A program made the position numbers and the translations under genes. 64,000 nucleotides of DNA from Pteria penguin (lineage: Eukaryota; Mollusca; Bivalvia; Pterioida; Pteriidae): contig CM068585.1 in NCBI GenBank assembly GCA_035048485.1, positions 58,717,618-58,781,617 on the forward strand, given 5' to 3'. The notes beneath the pieces are model-generated. The model saw nothing but the letters and a program-made list of their open reading frames with translations. It ran no database searches and was not told the origin of the DNA. This document shows positions 11,517 to 26,500 of this stretch, piece after piece (within the stretch, counting starts at the first letter, position 1; every line of letters begins with the position of its first letter).

Positions 11517-14500
11517 CTAAAACCAGACACAAATGCTATGCATGAACTTCAATATCACACAACTTCTTTTTCATATATCAATGTAAACTCAAACTTTTGA
11601 GAGGTTTTTTCGTTTTCTTGTTTTAACAAACAAAGAATATACACCCACAAGATGTATGTTGGAATTTGTTTTTGAGAAATCACAAAACAGGGTATTGACC
11701 AGTTTGACTACTTTTTGTTCAGAGATATTACAAAGAGTACTTAGTTACCAGTTTGACAGCTTTTTCGGTGTAATCTGAAGATATCGCTAAAATCTCTGAA
11801 GTGGAATTAAACGCTGCAGATGTACAAGACGTAGTCAGGTTCATAATGGCTTTCAAGGGTTTTGGTGACCTTGATTGCATGCATGTCTCGGTGTTGTAAA
11901 CATTCACTACACCACTGTAGGAACTGGAAGAAAATACAATCAAAATTGAAACTAGAGTGTCTGAACAAACACGTCATCCACCATACAGTTTAAAATGTGA
12001 CTCTCCACTCTCCCCCCTTCTTCTCCTTATTCTTCCATCTATCAAGCAAGACAGAGTGCTCACAATATATTGTGATGCTTTACAACACATTAATTATGTT
12101 TATATGGTGAAGCTGAAAGAGGAGAAACAAAATGAGTTTTTATCATCATAAATGAGTAACAAAGGATATTTACTTACCCACACGCAAGATACTGGTTGTC
12201 ATGAGATACTGTTACCATTGTTCCCTGCGTACACCCCTCATCATAAAAGTGATGAATACACTGTCGTGTGGTCATATCCCAGACAAACACTTCACCATCA
12301 TCTGTTAAACAAGCACAATTTATCATTCAATTAATCGATTCATGTCACTGTTCACTGTTTCACGACAAGCCAAGACCGAGACAGTGATGGCATTCCTTAA
12401 AAACTTCCCACTCAGCAACGAATTCTGCCAAAGAACTCGGAGATCTTTTATGTCCAAATGTCAACCATGACATGTGACATCATCTTTTACTATCTCATCT
12501 GAAAAATGTGACACCAACATGTCAAGAGTGTAGCTCAAACCCAACACCTCTCATTCCGAAACCAAGCACACTATTATCTACCTCTCAACCCAAAACCAAG
12601 CAAACTATAATCTTCCTCTCAATCCGAAACCAAGCAAACTATTATCTACCTCTCAACCCAAAACCAAGCACACTATTATCTACCTCTCAACCCAAAACCA
12701 AGCACACTATTATCTACCTCTCAACCCGAAACCAAGCACAATATTATCTGCTTCTCAACCCAAAACCAAGCAAACTATTATCTTCCTCTCAATCCGAAAC
12801 CAAGCAAACTATTATCTACTTCTTAAACCATATCCGTATTCTGGCTAACTATTTATCATTAGCTCTACCATAGAGTGAATTGTCAGTACGGAAAAGTGTT
12901 TTTTTAATCCTTGACAATGAAGAAATAACTGACAATGTATGATTAAATGGAAGAACAAGAGGCCCAATTGGGCATATATCGCTCAGGTGAGCTAAAAAGC
13001 AAATATTGTTCAGGTGAGCTAAAAAGCAAATATCACTCAGGTGAGCTAAAAAGCAAATACTGTTCAGGTGAGCTAAAAAGCAAATATTGCTCAGGTGAGC
13101 TAAAAAGCAAATATCGCTCTGGTGAGCTAGAAAGCAAATAAACCACTCAACAAACAGAGTCCTATACAGCTGAGTTTCTGAAATTTAATGGTACAAACAA
13201 GAACCCCCCTCCCTCCTCTCCTTATCTTTATCATGTGAAGGACAGAAATATCTGTATTAATATTTCCTTAAACACATCTTATTGTTAAACACGGTCAGCA
13301 TAAGGATCCAGGTCACAAAAGATTTATTTACAAGGAACGGTTTTGTTATAATATATCAATAGGGCTCAAAGCCATTAACTGCAGTCCTAATACACACGAA
13401 GGAAATGAATCGTATTCCTGTGAACATGACGTAACAAACAATGAAATATAATATGACGTCATATACAGTACTACTTGTAACCCTTGAATTCCTCGTAATT
13501 AAGGTTACAGCAGGGAACCCTATTTCCTAGCAGACGTGATTTGTATCAACAACAGTATTAACCTTATTCTTCTATCATTATCAAGTCTGCATCTGATTGG
13601 CTACTTGTTACTGAGGCGTCGGTCACATGGGAAACAGACTACTGTCAAGTCCAAGCAGACACATGACCCTTACAAAGATCCCCAATAAATTCAAAAACTC
13701 TGCATAACTTTTACATTAAAACCTCTCTTTTTATACGCTATTTTCTTTTTTTCCTTTCTTTTGCTTCTCTGATATGACCTAATGTAATTTCTCACTTCCA
13801 TATAATGATTGTCATCACAAAGTGACTAAGCCAGTTGCGAGTGCACATATTAAACAGATTAGCCAAGCAACTCTACATCATGATGTCGACCTGTAGTGAT
13901 GTCACCCACCAATTAAAACTGGAAATTAATACAAATGATCTATCTCTCTACATCATGAAGTCGACCTGTAATGATGTCACCCACCAATTAAAACTTGAAA
14001 TTAATACAAATGATCTATCTTGCATGGCAGTTTTCCTCACAATATATTAGTACATTGTAGTATGGCAATTTTTTTATCAGAATAAGTTGTTGGTGCTTTG
14101 TATTCAGGTCATACAGTGGTATGGAACTGGATCATATTTAACTACAAAACTAGAGATTTCACCATGTATCAAAAATATAGAATTTACTGACCAACTGAAA
14201 GTTCATTTCATGCCACAGCTCTAAATAAAGTTTTATAATTAATAATCCGGGACAATGCTCAGAATGACAAACCTCCATGTGAGTACATCTTGGTACCGTC
14301 CTTTGAGAAGCAGACAGACTGTACACCACCTCTCATATGCTGGGTTGACATCCATTCTTTTGACTGAAATACACATTACAGTATCTTGTAAATTTATATT
14401 TTACATAAATGACATGTTTGTTGAACACTACTGCCTCAAATGGCAGCAATGTCCATAAATATAGTAAAGTCAAAGGTAAGGTCAATATGTCAAACATTTC

Positions 14501-17500
14501 AGTACCAATGGAAAGGTTTTTTCAAGGAAAAAGTACAGAAAATTAGAAATTCTATCCATAACCATTCAAAAGGTATGACCAATATTAAAGTTTGTGGACA
14601 GTCTGATTAACAGACAAACAGACAGACAGGAAAAATACAATATTACATATGAATCTCAAATTCCACAGCATAATAATATTATATAATATCATAATAATAT
14701 TATATAATATCATAATATCATAATTTTCTATCAAACAGGATGTCTGTCATAAATCTTAAGTCCTCATCTATATAATCCCCCAAAATAGACATTTTAAAAT
14801 GTATGCCATCTTAAAGAAAATTGCTTTTAATTGAATTGCATAAAGGCTAATTGTACATTGTACAAAGTGGTTTTTAGTGTATCCTTCTAAAGACGAATTC
14901 AATCTTAACAGAAATACACAGAAGAACACTTCTTATCACTCAATAATAATTGTACAGTTTAGACGCACACATTTTATGGATTTCATTATAATTAAATCCT
15001 TATTGCCCATCATGGCTCACCTTCGCTGAGATGAAATGCATTGCACCATATTTGCCCAGAAACACGATAAATCGACCATCTGGAGATACCTCAAATCTCT
15101 TCATGTTCGTTTCTTCTAAACCTGAAAAAATTTATGATAACATTAATTTGGTTACTGCTTCGTTGTATTGTAAGTAATTAAACTTCAGTAGGGATGTAAA
15201 AGTTCACTGTAATTTCAATTTTCAATTCTTAATGACTTCCCCTTCAAATCTCAGTATAACTAGAACAAGTTTGTAAAAACATATGCCGCCCCCCCCCCCC
15301 TCCCCCACCCCCCGTGGGCTTAATTCATAGCAGCAACAAAGCTTTCCTAAATCATAAGTTTCATGGGCCATAACTCCTATAGACATTACCAGCAGTGTAG
15401 TATTGCCTTTTGACATATTGACCCTCAAATCTATAAGCATCCTTCCCTTTTAATATAATTTTAAAAAGAACTTGACCTCTAAAATATGTGAAATATGATC
15501 AAATTCTGATAAGCATTTAATAATCTATGATAATACACGAGAATCACCTGCAAAGCCAATAATTTCTGCCTTTTTGTATCAGCTGTGACCTTGACCTTTG
15601 ACATTTTGGGCCCAAAATCAATAGGCTAATTCTTCTCTTGATAAGTTAGTATATATCCAAATTTGGTTTGAATATGTTGGAAGGTACTTGAGTTATCATC
15701 CGGAAACCAATGTGTGAAAGAAGGACAGACAAAGCAAACACCTCATGCACCCTGCCGTACCTGGAGGAACACGAAGAGTAGTTTTTCCGTTCCTGTATAC
15801 AAGCAAGTTACCAACAAGTCAGTAAAAGACTTTATAAGATGGCTGGAGGCAAATGGGTTTTTCTCTTATAAAGTTATTACCTTAGTCAGTTAGTACTAGT
15901 AATTACATGTTCAAGCATATTAAAGGGGAACGAAAATAAATGTGATTGTACAAATTGTGTCTGCGGCAACTACAATCCTCGCATGGACAGTAATCAGGGG
16001 TTACAGTGAAAGATGTGATCTAAATCCAATTTATTTAAGCATTTTTATTGGCCAAAATGATCTTGGACATTGGTATTTTCCCGTTAGGTATAAAATGTAT
16101 GTTGAAAAAAAAAACACAGCAAAATCACAGACAGTTTGCCAATGCTGACCTTGAACTTTGAACCGCAATCAATAAGGTTCTTCCTTTAGTCCTCAACAAG
16201 GTCACAAAAAATTTTTGGGAAATTTGAAATTCAGGCAAGAACTGTAATGTGAATTGTGCCCACATTAGGTGAAGTGTCACAGACTCACTTACATTCGCAC
16301 GCACATAGCCGCCCACTTACTCATCCAACCACACACAAACGTGGCATTACTATATTCCCTCCAATGCTCTTGCAAGGGGATAATAAAGTGAAATTTGTTC
16401 TCAAGGTCACACATATACGTAATCTTATTTGTTCCGAAACATTAGCAAATCTAGCAAGTTTCAGCAGCAATTTTCGGAGCACTTCGCTGAAATTTTGAAA
16501 AAAACATTCACAAACATTTTAGATTGTTCTCTGATTCGAATGATGCAGTTCATGTGCATCCACTCGTCTACTACTAAAAATGTGTAAACACCTCAGCCTT
16601 ACCTTTAATCCATGGAACATTAATAATTTTGCCACTCATCATATCGAAGTAGTAAAAACTTTTATGTTTTGACCCCATGATGACCTCCTCACCATTTGCA
16701 CTAAAATGAGCTGTGTGAATGGGGTAGTTCTCCACAAAAATACTCTGAATTTTAGGATTAGTTTTTCCATCAACCTTTAAAAGATTAAAAATCATAAAAA
16801 CAATAATAAAAATATCCTTCTGAATCTTTGGTCAAATCATTTCATAATTTTGATCATCAATAGGTTTTTTTACATTAATGCAACACTGATAATGTTTTTA
16901 TTGTATAACCTCAGAGAACTAAGAAGAAAATTTGATTCTGATTAACTGGCTACTGTTATACATGGGCAAAAAATTACAGAAATCGATGTCCTGGGCATAC
17001 TATGACATATACAGTCGACTCCCATTAACTCGAACACTGACAACTCGAATTTCGCGATAGTTCAAATTGACCTAAAAGTCCCAATTTTATTTTCTATATT
17101 CTTATAGTATTTTTACTTTGGATAATACGAAATCAGATAAGTCAAATTTTCAAGAACTCAAACTAATTCAAGACCCATTATTCATTATCATTCCTATTTT
17201 TCTCTTGATGAATCAAGCTCCCGCTCAATCATGCTCCCGCTAAATCATGCAATGGTAAATTTCAAACGAAAAAAGTAATGTCTCAAGATAAGTTTTAAAC
17301 AAACAAAGTAATTAAATGTGCAGTGAAGGTGTGCACATTGAGAATTAAATCAGCATAGCAGAATACCAATGGAGGTACAATGCTACAGATGTCCTGTTAC
17401 CTACCTGATCTGTTCTTTAATAAGTCTGTATGGTAATTTATGAAATATGTTAATGTCTTAATGTCTTAATATGCAATTACTGTTATCAATCAAGCACCTT

Positions 17501-20500
17501 TTTCAAAATTTCTGACTGATTTTCATAGGTGTACAATAGGCATAAGATATAAAAATATATTAACTTTTTCTTCCCAACAAAAACGATATCTGCATAAAAT
17601 GTCCATCTAAATGTGATTGGTGAACTTTCAGCAAAAGCTTTGATAACAAAGAAGTAAATTGTCTGTGAACTGGATATTGGTCGTAATGACTAATACCTGC
17701 TGTAGATATGTGGAAAAAAAAATCAATAAATTAATTCAACAGGTGTTTTTTTCCAAATACAATTAGAATAGAAAATAAGACATATATTTTTAAGTGCACA
17801 AACCACCATCTATATACAACTGTTACTTTATGTAAACTGTGACTCTTACAAAGTGGTACCTTGGTGTCACCGATCGTTAACTCCAACTTTCATCAACTCA
17901 AACTATTGTACTTAATTCCTTCAAGTTCGAGATATCAAGAGTCAACTGTAGATATGATTCTGTGGAAAAATATCTTGAAATAGGAATCTTCATCCCCCTT
18001 TTGTATGGTGATTATCTCAAATTACTGTGTATTTCAAAATACTTTAAAAGTTTAATATTGTACAGGAGGCTGTATCGATACTTAAGGATATCCAAATGAG
18101 TTATCTGCCCTTGCTTGTTTAGGAGAATTCAATTTACATTTTTAATTCTAAAGTCAGCTGACCATGTTAAAGATACATATGGTCTCCTGTAGCATCTACT
18201 ATTGTGATTAAAGTAACATCGTAAATTTGTTTAGCACAGTATCTTTTGACTGCCCATCAGTATTAAATGCAGCTATCGCGTACAAATACGCCACATAACC
18301 CACGTTTTCCTTATCAGTTTTATTCATCTCCGTCAACCTCAGAAATATTTATTTGCATAATACAAATTCTATTTCTCGCATGCTTTACATCACACTCATT
18401 CTTTCTTTCTTTTCTTTTCTGAGTCACTTATTGCAGAAGGCCTATTTCTTTTCTTTTTCTCTTTCTTATCTTCACCATTGTTGTTATACTCTGTATGCAA
18501 ATGAATAATTTTAAGGTCACGTGCGTATTCTCTGGTCTCGTACGAACGTAAGTAGGTTAAATTTGAGGGTCGTATTTCTAACTTGCTGCAGCAATAACTA
18601 TAACCAAGGCTTATTAGGTTTGGGGGTCGCTGCAGTTTATTATCTTTTTATAAGTAAAATAAGTTAGGAATATATTTTACTGTGCCTCTGATTTTATAAA
18701 ATTAGACATTATGTATCTTTAAGGGTATTATCATTCAAATAGCAGACACATTTTTATACCTCATTGCGATATGCAGAAAGTGAGAGAGTTCTTACCAAAA
18801 GCAGACAACTCTCCATACTGGAGCCTGTAATACATCCAGCAGACAAACATTATGTTATTATACAAAACAGACAATATCAAGACTGACCTGGAACAATGAG
18901 AGGGTATTGTTCATACCAGCTGTTAATATGACTTGAGACTTCGGATGAAATTCCACTGATGTTAAACGGCTCTGTAAAAAATTATTCAACTAAACTGAAT
19001 GCAGATGACCACATGTTGACGTACTGAACTCAGAATCTCATGAACTGTGCATGCATCATTTCCTAGAAGATGACCGCTGCAGACCACAGCTACATGCAAT
19101 ATCAAATAATACACAGTCGAACTTCGAAAACATAAAAAACTCAAAGTTATTCTGCAGTCACCACAATCTTTTTATTCATTTTATCAACAGCAGGGAAATT
19201 TCAAAAACTTTAACCTACCCAATATTGTAGCAATCTGAAAGGTCCCTTACAAATGATCAATTTTCACCAGTATATTAGGCCAAACAAAAAAATATGCATG
19301 TTTCCTTTAACATACTGAAAAAAATTATGGTCGGTAGGTCAGTTTTTTTTTTTCTTTTTAATATTTTAATTGTTACTGAATCATCTTTAATGGTAACTAG
19401 AATGCATTTGGTTCACTCACAAGAGACAATTACTTATTTTTTGCCCAAACAATTAATCCCCTGAATATCAAAGATTACATTTTAAGGCAATTATTCAATA
19501 TTGGAATAATTTTCTACTGATTGAAAGTGCTAAAAATTATTTAGGGTTGGGACCAAAAATTAGGGTCAGTCAGGTTACAGAAAACATGCATACATTTTCT
19601 TTTGGTCTTATATTATCTTAATAGTGTGCAAGTTTTCTTCGACTCTGAGGTTTGGCTCCAAGTTTGAAATGAAGTCGCAGAATTACAAGTCATACCTTAC
19701 CATACACCACCATCGGACCATTATTTCAATCTATTAAATAAAACATGTGGATAAGATTCGTCCGTCTCCTGTGTAACATCTCATCTACATTATCCCACCT
19801 ACACAGGTAAGTCACGATGACACCTACACAGGTAAGTCACAATGACATCTACACAGGTTAGTCATGATGACACCTTCACAGGTAAGTCACGATGACACCT
19901 TCACAGGTAAGTCACGATGACATCTACACAGGTAAGTCATGATGACACCTGCTGGTCCATCTGAGGAATGGAGAGACAGCAAAACCCACAGTCTGGGCTT
20001 TAATCCTTGTCCAGCTTCCATGATTGGCTGTTGTATATTGAGTTTACTGAAGGATTACTGATACTTCAGTTAGGAAGGGGTGGGGTGTCTTACTAATGTA
20101 CCTTTGTGATGCTGTCATGATTGACATCCATATATTGTTTATACCCAAGAATTCCTTAAGGTGAGTGTGGGGGGATCTTACCTTTGTTGGGTTATCATGA
20201 TTGGCATCTGTACATTGTTTATACTGAAGGATTCCTTTAGGTGTGTGTGTGTGGGTGGGTGGGGGGGGGGGGGGGTGTGTTGCCTTTGTTGGGCTATCAT
20301 GATTGGCATCTGTACATTGTTTATACTGAAGGATTCCTTTAGAGGTGTGTGTGTGTGGGGGGGGGGATCTTACCTTTGTTGGACTATCATGATTAGCATC
20401 TGTACATTGTTTATACTAAAGGATTCCTTTAGGTGTGTGTGTGTGTGTGTGGGGGGGGGGTTCTTACCTTTGTTGGGCTATCATGATTGGCATCTGTACA

Positions 20501-23500
20501 TTGTTTATACTGAAGGATTCCTTTAGGTGTGTGTGTGTGGGGGGGGGGGGATCTTACCTTTGTTGGACTATCATGATTGGCATCTGTATATTGTTCATAC
20601 TAAAGGATTCCTTTAGGTTTGTGTGTGTGGGGGGGGGGAGTGGGGATCTTACCTTTGTTGGACTATCATGATTGGCATCTGTACATTGTTTATACTAAAG
20701 GATTCCTTTAGCTATGTGTGTGTGTGTGTGTGGGGGGGGGGGGTCTTACCTTTGTTGGGCTATCATGATTGGCATCTGTACATTGTTTATACTGAAGGTT
20801 TCCTTTAGGTGTGTGTGTGGGGGGGGGGGGGGGAGGGGGGTTCTTACCTTTGTTGGGCTATCATGATTAGCATCTGTGCATTGTTTATACTGAAGGATTC
20901 CTTTAGGTGTGTGTGTGTGGGGGGGATCTTACCTTTGTTGGACTATCATGATTGGCATCTGTACATTGTTTATACTAAAGGATTCCTTTAACTATGTGTG
21001 TGTGTGTGTGGAGGGGGGGATCTTACCTTTGTTGGGCTATCATGATTAGCATCTGTGCATTGTTTATACTGAAGGATTCCTTTAGGTGTGTGTGTCGGGG
21101 GAGGGGGGGGGATCTTACCTTTGTTGGGCTATCATGATTGGCATCTGTACATTGTTTATACTGAAGGATTCCTTTAGGTGTGTGTGTGGGGGGGAGGATC
21201 TTACTTTGTTGGACTATCATGATTGGCATCTGTACATTGTTTATACTGAAGGATTCCTTTAGGTGTGTGTGTGTGGGGGGGGGGGGGGAGAGGGGGGATC
21301 TTACCTTTGTCTTTGTGGGCTATCATGATTAGCATCTGTACATTGTTTATATTGAAGGATTCCTTTTGGTGTGTGTGTGGGGGGGGATCTTACCTTTGTT
21401 GGACTATCATGATTGGCATCTGTATATTGTTCATACTAAAGGATTCCTTTAGGTGTGTGTGTGTGGGGGGGGGGATCTTACCTTTGTTGGACTATCATGA
21501 TTGGCATCTGTACATTGTTTATACTAAAGGATTCATTTAGCTATGTGTGAGTGTGTGGGGGGGGGGGGGGGGGGCGTCTTACCTTTGTTGGGCTATCATG
21601 ATTGGCATCTGTACATTGTTTATACTGAAGGTTTCCTTTAGGTGTGTGTGGGGGGGGGGGGGGGGGGGGGGGGGGATCTTACCTTTGTTGGGCTATCATG
21701 ATTAGCATCTGTGCATTGTTTATACTGAAGGATTCCTTTAGGTGTGTGTGTTGTGGGGGGGATCTTACCTTTGTTGGACTATCATGATTGGCATCTGTAC
21801 ATTGTTTATACTAAAGGATTCCTTTAACTATGTGTGTGTGTGTGTGGAGGGGGGGATCTTACCTTTGTTGGGCTATTCATGATTAGCATCTGTGCATTGC
21901 ATTTATACTAAAGGATTCCTTAAGCTATGTGTGTGTGTGTGTGGGGGGGGGCATCTTACCTTTGTTGGGCTATCATGATTGGCATCTGTACATTGTTTAT
22001 ACTAAAGGATTCCTTTAGGTGTGTGTGTGTGTGGGGGGGGGACCTTACCTTTGTTGGACTATCATGATTGGCATCTGTACATTGTTTATACTGAAGGATT
22101 CCTTTAGGTGTGTGTGTTGGGGGGGGGGGGGATCTTACCTGTGTTAGGGTATCATGATTAGCATCTGTACATTGTTTATATTGAAGGATTCCTTTTGGTG
22201 TGTGTGTGGGGGGAGATCTTACCTTTGTTGGGCTATCATGATTGGCATCTGTACATTGTTTATACTGAAGGATTCCTTTAGGTGTGTGTGTGGGGGGGAG
22301 GATCTTACCTTTGTTGGACTATCATGATTGGCATCTGTACATTGTTTATACTGAAGGATTCCTTTAGGTGTGTGTGTGTGGGGGGGGGGGGGAGGGGGGG
22401 GGGGGGGGGGGAGAGGGGGGATCTTACCTTTGTCTTTGTGGGCTATCATGATTAGCATCTGTACATTGTTTATATTGAAGGATTCCTTTTGGTGTGTGTG
22501 TGGGGGGGGATCTTACCTTTGTTGGGCTATCATGATTAGCATCTGTGCATTGTTTATACTGAAGGATTCCTTTAGGTGTGTGTGTGTGGGGGGGATCTTA
22601 CCTTTGTTGGACTATCATGATTGGCATCTGTACATTGTTTATACTAAAGGATTCCTTTAACTATGTGTGTGTGTGTGGAGGGGGGGATCTTACCTTTGTT
22701 GGGCTATCATGATTGGCATCTGTACATTGTTTATACTGAAGGATTCCTTTAGGTGTGTGTGTCGGGGGAGGGGGGGGGGGTTCTTACCTTTGTTGGGAAA
22801 TCATGATTGGCATCTGTACATTGTTTATACTGAAGGATTCCTTTAGGTGTGTGTGTGGGGGGGAGGATCTTACCTTTGTTGGACTATCATGATTGGCATC
22901 TGTACATTGTTTATACTGAAGGATTCCTTTAGGTGTGTGTGTTGGGGGGGGGGGGGATCTTACCTGTGTTAGGGTATCATGATTAGCATCTGTACATTGT
23001 TTATATTGAAGGATTCCTTTTGGTGTGTGTGTGGGGGGAGATCTTACCTTTGTTGGGCTATCATGATTGGCATCTGTACATTGTTTATACTGAAGGATTC
23101 CTTTAGGTAAAGTCGTGGATGTGGCTATATAATTCCCTGTTTTCTGCAGCAGGTCCTCTACATCACTATCTACAATTAAATCTTCGCTAAAGAAGCAGTA
23201 GAGTTTCAGTTCCTAACAAATAAATGTCTGTCTTTAAGACTGCTTTTCACCATGCTGAGTAGTATAGCTTGCACTAAATACAGTCATGAGCAAATCATTC
23301 TTTCCAACTATTGTGGAATACAAGTTTCTTTTATCATAGTAACTTCACTAAATAAAAGTCACCTCACCTATATTGAGAGACACTCGGGGCTAATGTTTTG
23401 TGTATGTTGATTGATTGGTTGATTGATTAATCTGCCTGATGCATTGCATACAAATTTAGACCTTTGCAACGGACCCACCTGAGGCAGTGAGGGATCTTTT

Positions 23501-26500
23501 AGTGCCACGCCTACCGTGGCACGGGACCTCGGTTTTTACTGCCTCATCCGAAAGACAGAACACTGGTGTGCCCAGGGCGGGAGTCGAACACGGGACCTCT
23601 CGGTCACGAGCCCAGCACCTTATCTACTAGGCCACACCGGCTTGGTTGATTGATTGATGCCTCACTAAGATTATTCTACCTACATGCTGGCTGTACCTTC
23701 TTCATGAGCTGTTGAATCTTTATTTTTTTCCTTTTTGCTATGCAACATTCTTTTTTCCTAAGCAACATTTTTTTCTTATGCAACATTTTTTCCCCCTATG
23801 CAACATTTTTTTCGATATACAACAGACCCATTAAGTTAAAGAAGTAAGAATTCTTTTACAAGCCAACATCCATTTAATATTTATAATTTAGTCTGTTCCC
23901 TCTTAGATTTGAACCCATCAGAGGATAATTTAAACCTTCCACATTTTCTGTCGACAAATACCTCACTATCTTTGTGTTATCTATTCCAAAATCTTCCTTT
24001 GATCAAATTATTATCATCAGTGAGCAGGATAGATTTTTCTGTAGATCTTTTGACATGAAATTACGCTAGAAATATCTAATATCTAGAAATTCTCTTGTTT
24101 TGATATATACGTTATCTTAATAGACCTTTTTCGAATTTGAAATTATGTAAGGGGTTTAGTACCGGACAAATCACATTTTGCTGGAATTTTCATTATTGAC
24201 ATTAATGCTTAAATTGTGAATTATTGTCACAGTAATGTTACCCAAATCTAGGGGGCAAAACTTCCTTTGTCCGGTATTGCCCCTTACATCATGTTAACTT
24301 GGGAAAAGGTTTATTGATAAGCAAAGTGACTAAAATTTTACAAATATGGACATTAAATTCTATATAACAAAAATGCAACAGTTAACTATAATAGATTATC
24401 ATTATTATTATAATTATTACTATGATTATTATGAATATTATTATTAATATCATTATTATTATCATTATTATTATTATAGACAAACAAGGGTCCAAAATTA
24501 AATCTACTCAAAACTGGGATTATAACGATCTCTCACAAAATCAACATGCATACTTCATGTAAGTGTTGGCCTACTGGTATATAAGTTATTATACATGTAA
24601 ATTTTATGTACATGTACTGCAGAATAAGCGGAGGACTGAAAGACACAGAGGACAGCAACCTGTCTCTGCTCTGTAAGACATGTAAGACATACAAGACATG
24701 TAAGACATGTAAGACATATGAGACATGTGAGCCATGTAAGATATATAAGACATGTAAGACATGTAAGACATATGAGACATGTAAGACATGTAAGATATAT
24801 AAGACATGTAAGACATCGAAGATATATAAGACATGTAAGACATATGAGACATGTGAGCCATGTAAGATATATAAGACATGTAAGACATACCATCTGAGTC
24901 TCCGCTTCTTTCCCATGGAATTCGAAGTTCTGCCCACTTTGGAGTTTTCTGACACCTGAATATAATCCACATGTAAATACAACATCAAAACTTCTTTAGA
25001 GAAAAAAAAAATATGTTTGTGAAACACATATGTCGTTGCAACACAGTTAAAAGTGGGATGGAAATGTGGACAAATGAAGAAGAAGACGGGCAAAATAAAT
25101 GTCATTATGCTCCGGAATATATGTGATTAACGGAATAAAATAACTCCTCTCGCCATTCATCTGTTGTCAATGTGATGCAATAAGGCATAACCCTCACCTC
25201 TCATTTACATCATCTTCATCCACCCAAGCTACTTTGGTGTTTTTCCCTGCAGTTGACCTTTGACCTTCTGTGACAGTTTTCTGAGAAAATAGAAATACAT
25301 GTACATTATCAAATCATCTTCAAGATTATACATTTATTTTATACAAGACCTTTAGGATGTGGACAATGCCATGATATTGAACATGCATATAATTTTCTAA
25401 TCATGACATCTGATCCACAGCTGATCTCTTTACAGAATGTATATCTTTTCTGACACGACAAGTGTAATCCACTTACATGGCAACAACACATAGTCACAAG
25501 TCAGTTATCAGTTGAAAGCAATGGTTACCCTTAGGTTTTTTCAATGTCCTATTCTAACGTCCAGTGTGGTCAAAAACGTTGGTTGGTTAATTGGTGTTTT
25601 ACGTTGCTTTCAACAATATTTTGGTTATATCGCGACATGGAAGCAGGAACTAACCAACCTCTTAACCATAGTGGTGTGATCTGGGAATCAAGCCGCAAAC
25701 CAAACACTTAACCACTACACCAAGCCGGCACCACAGTCGAAATTCTATGTGAAACTTGTTGGAATGTGATCAATATAGCTGTAATCACAAGCTATGGGGA
25801 TGTTCACCTGTTTGTCAACTCTTTATTGTTTCTGTCCCATCACAATTATTTCAGTAAAATAGTGACAGCTTCTGCATATTCCTATACAATAGACCAACCC
25901 GAAGCAGTAATGGATTTGTTATATGCCAGGGGACATAAGTTTTTATCATCTTCTCCAAAAGACAGAACAGTGAGGAATCATCGAAATCTCAAAGTTAGGA
26001 ATGAAAGTCAGGATTTAAGCACACTAACTAATGAGCAATGCGATCTCAATGTTCACTGGAATAATTTATGTGTACAATGTACATGTTGCATCAGATACAC
26101 GTAATCAATGTGTTCTTCATGTACATATCTGTGTTCTGTGTAAAGAAAGACCTGCTAATTCAGACAACTATTGTGATTCTCTTCCCGTACTACTGATTTA
26201 CTTTATCAAAAGCTGAACGACAAAATATCAACAGAAAGGATTAACAGTTCTTATAAAATCAGAAGGAAATGCTTAAAGTAATTCTTTCAGAAACCGGAGA
26301 CAGGGTTTATAAAAAGTCAGATTCCCTTCATTTTTTTTTTTTGGTTCGCCTATGATCACAGGATTATCTCACCTTTATGAAGACGGCACCTGCCTGGTGC
26401 GGCTCTAAAAGATCTTAGTTATACTCCTAGCAATGATGGGTATTTCCTCACATAATTCATGTCAACTATCCCAAGATCAGAAATAAAACTGAGCCAATCT

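Noticed and set aside
11388..11600. Plus-strand 70-codon frame
   Set aside because: Antisense to UTP18 exon 11, which has strong homology on minus.
20161..22660. Plus-strand frames (SYLCWTIMIGICTLFILKDSF repeats) as a membrane protein
   Set aside because: Antisense of the UTP18 exon 4 array; the hydrophobic look is a by-product of the reverse complement and G-runs.
24533..25105. Frames of MSYMSYISYM or TCKTYKTCKT
   Set aside because: Tandem repeat at the start of UTP18 intron 3, with exon 3 read in the wrong frame.
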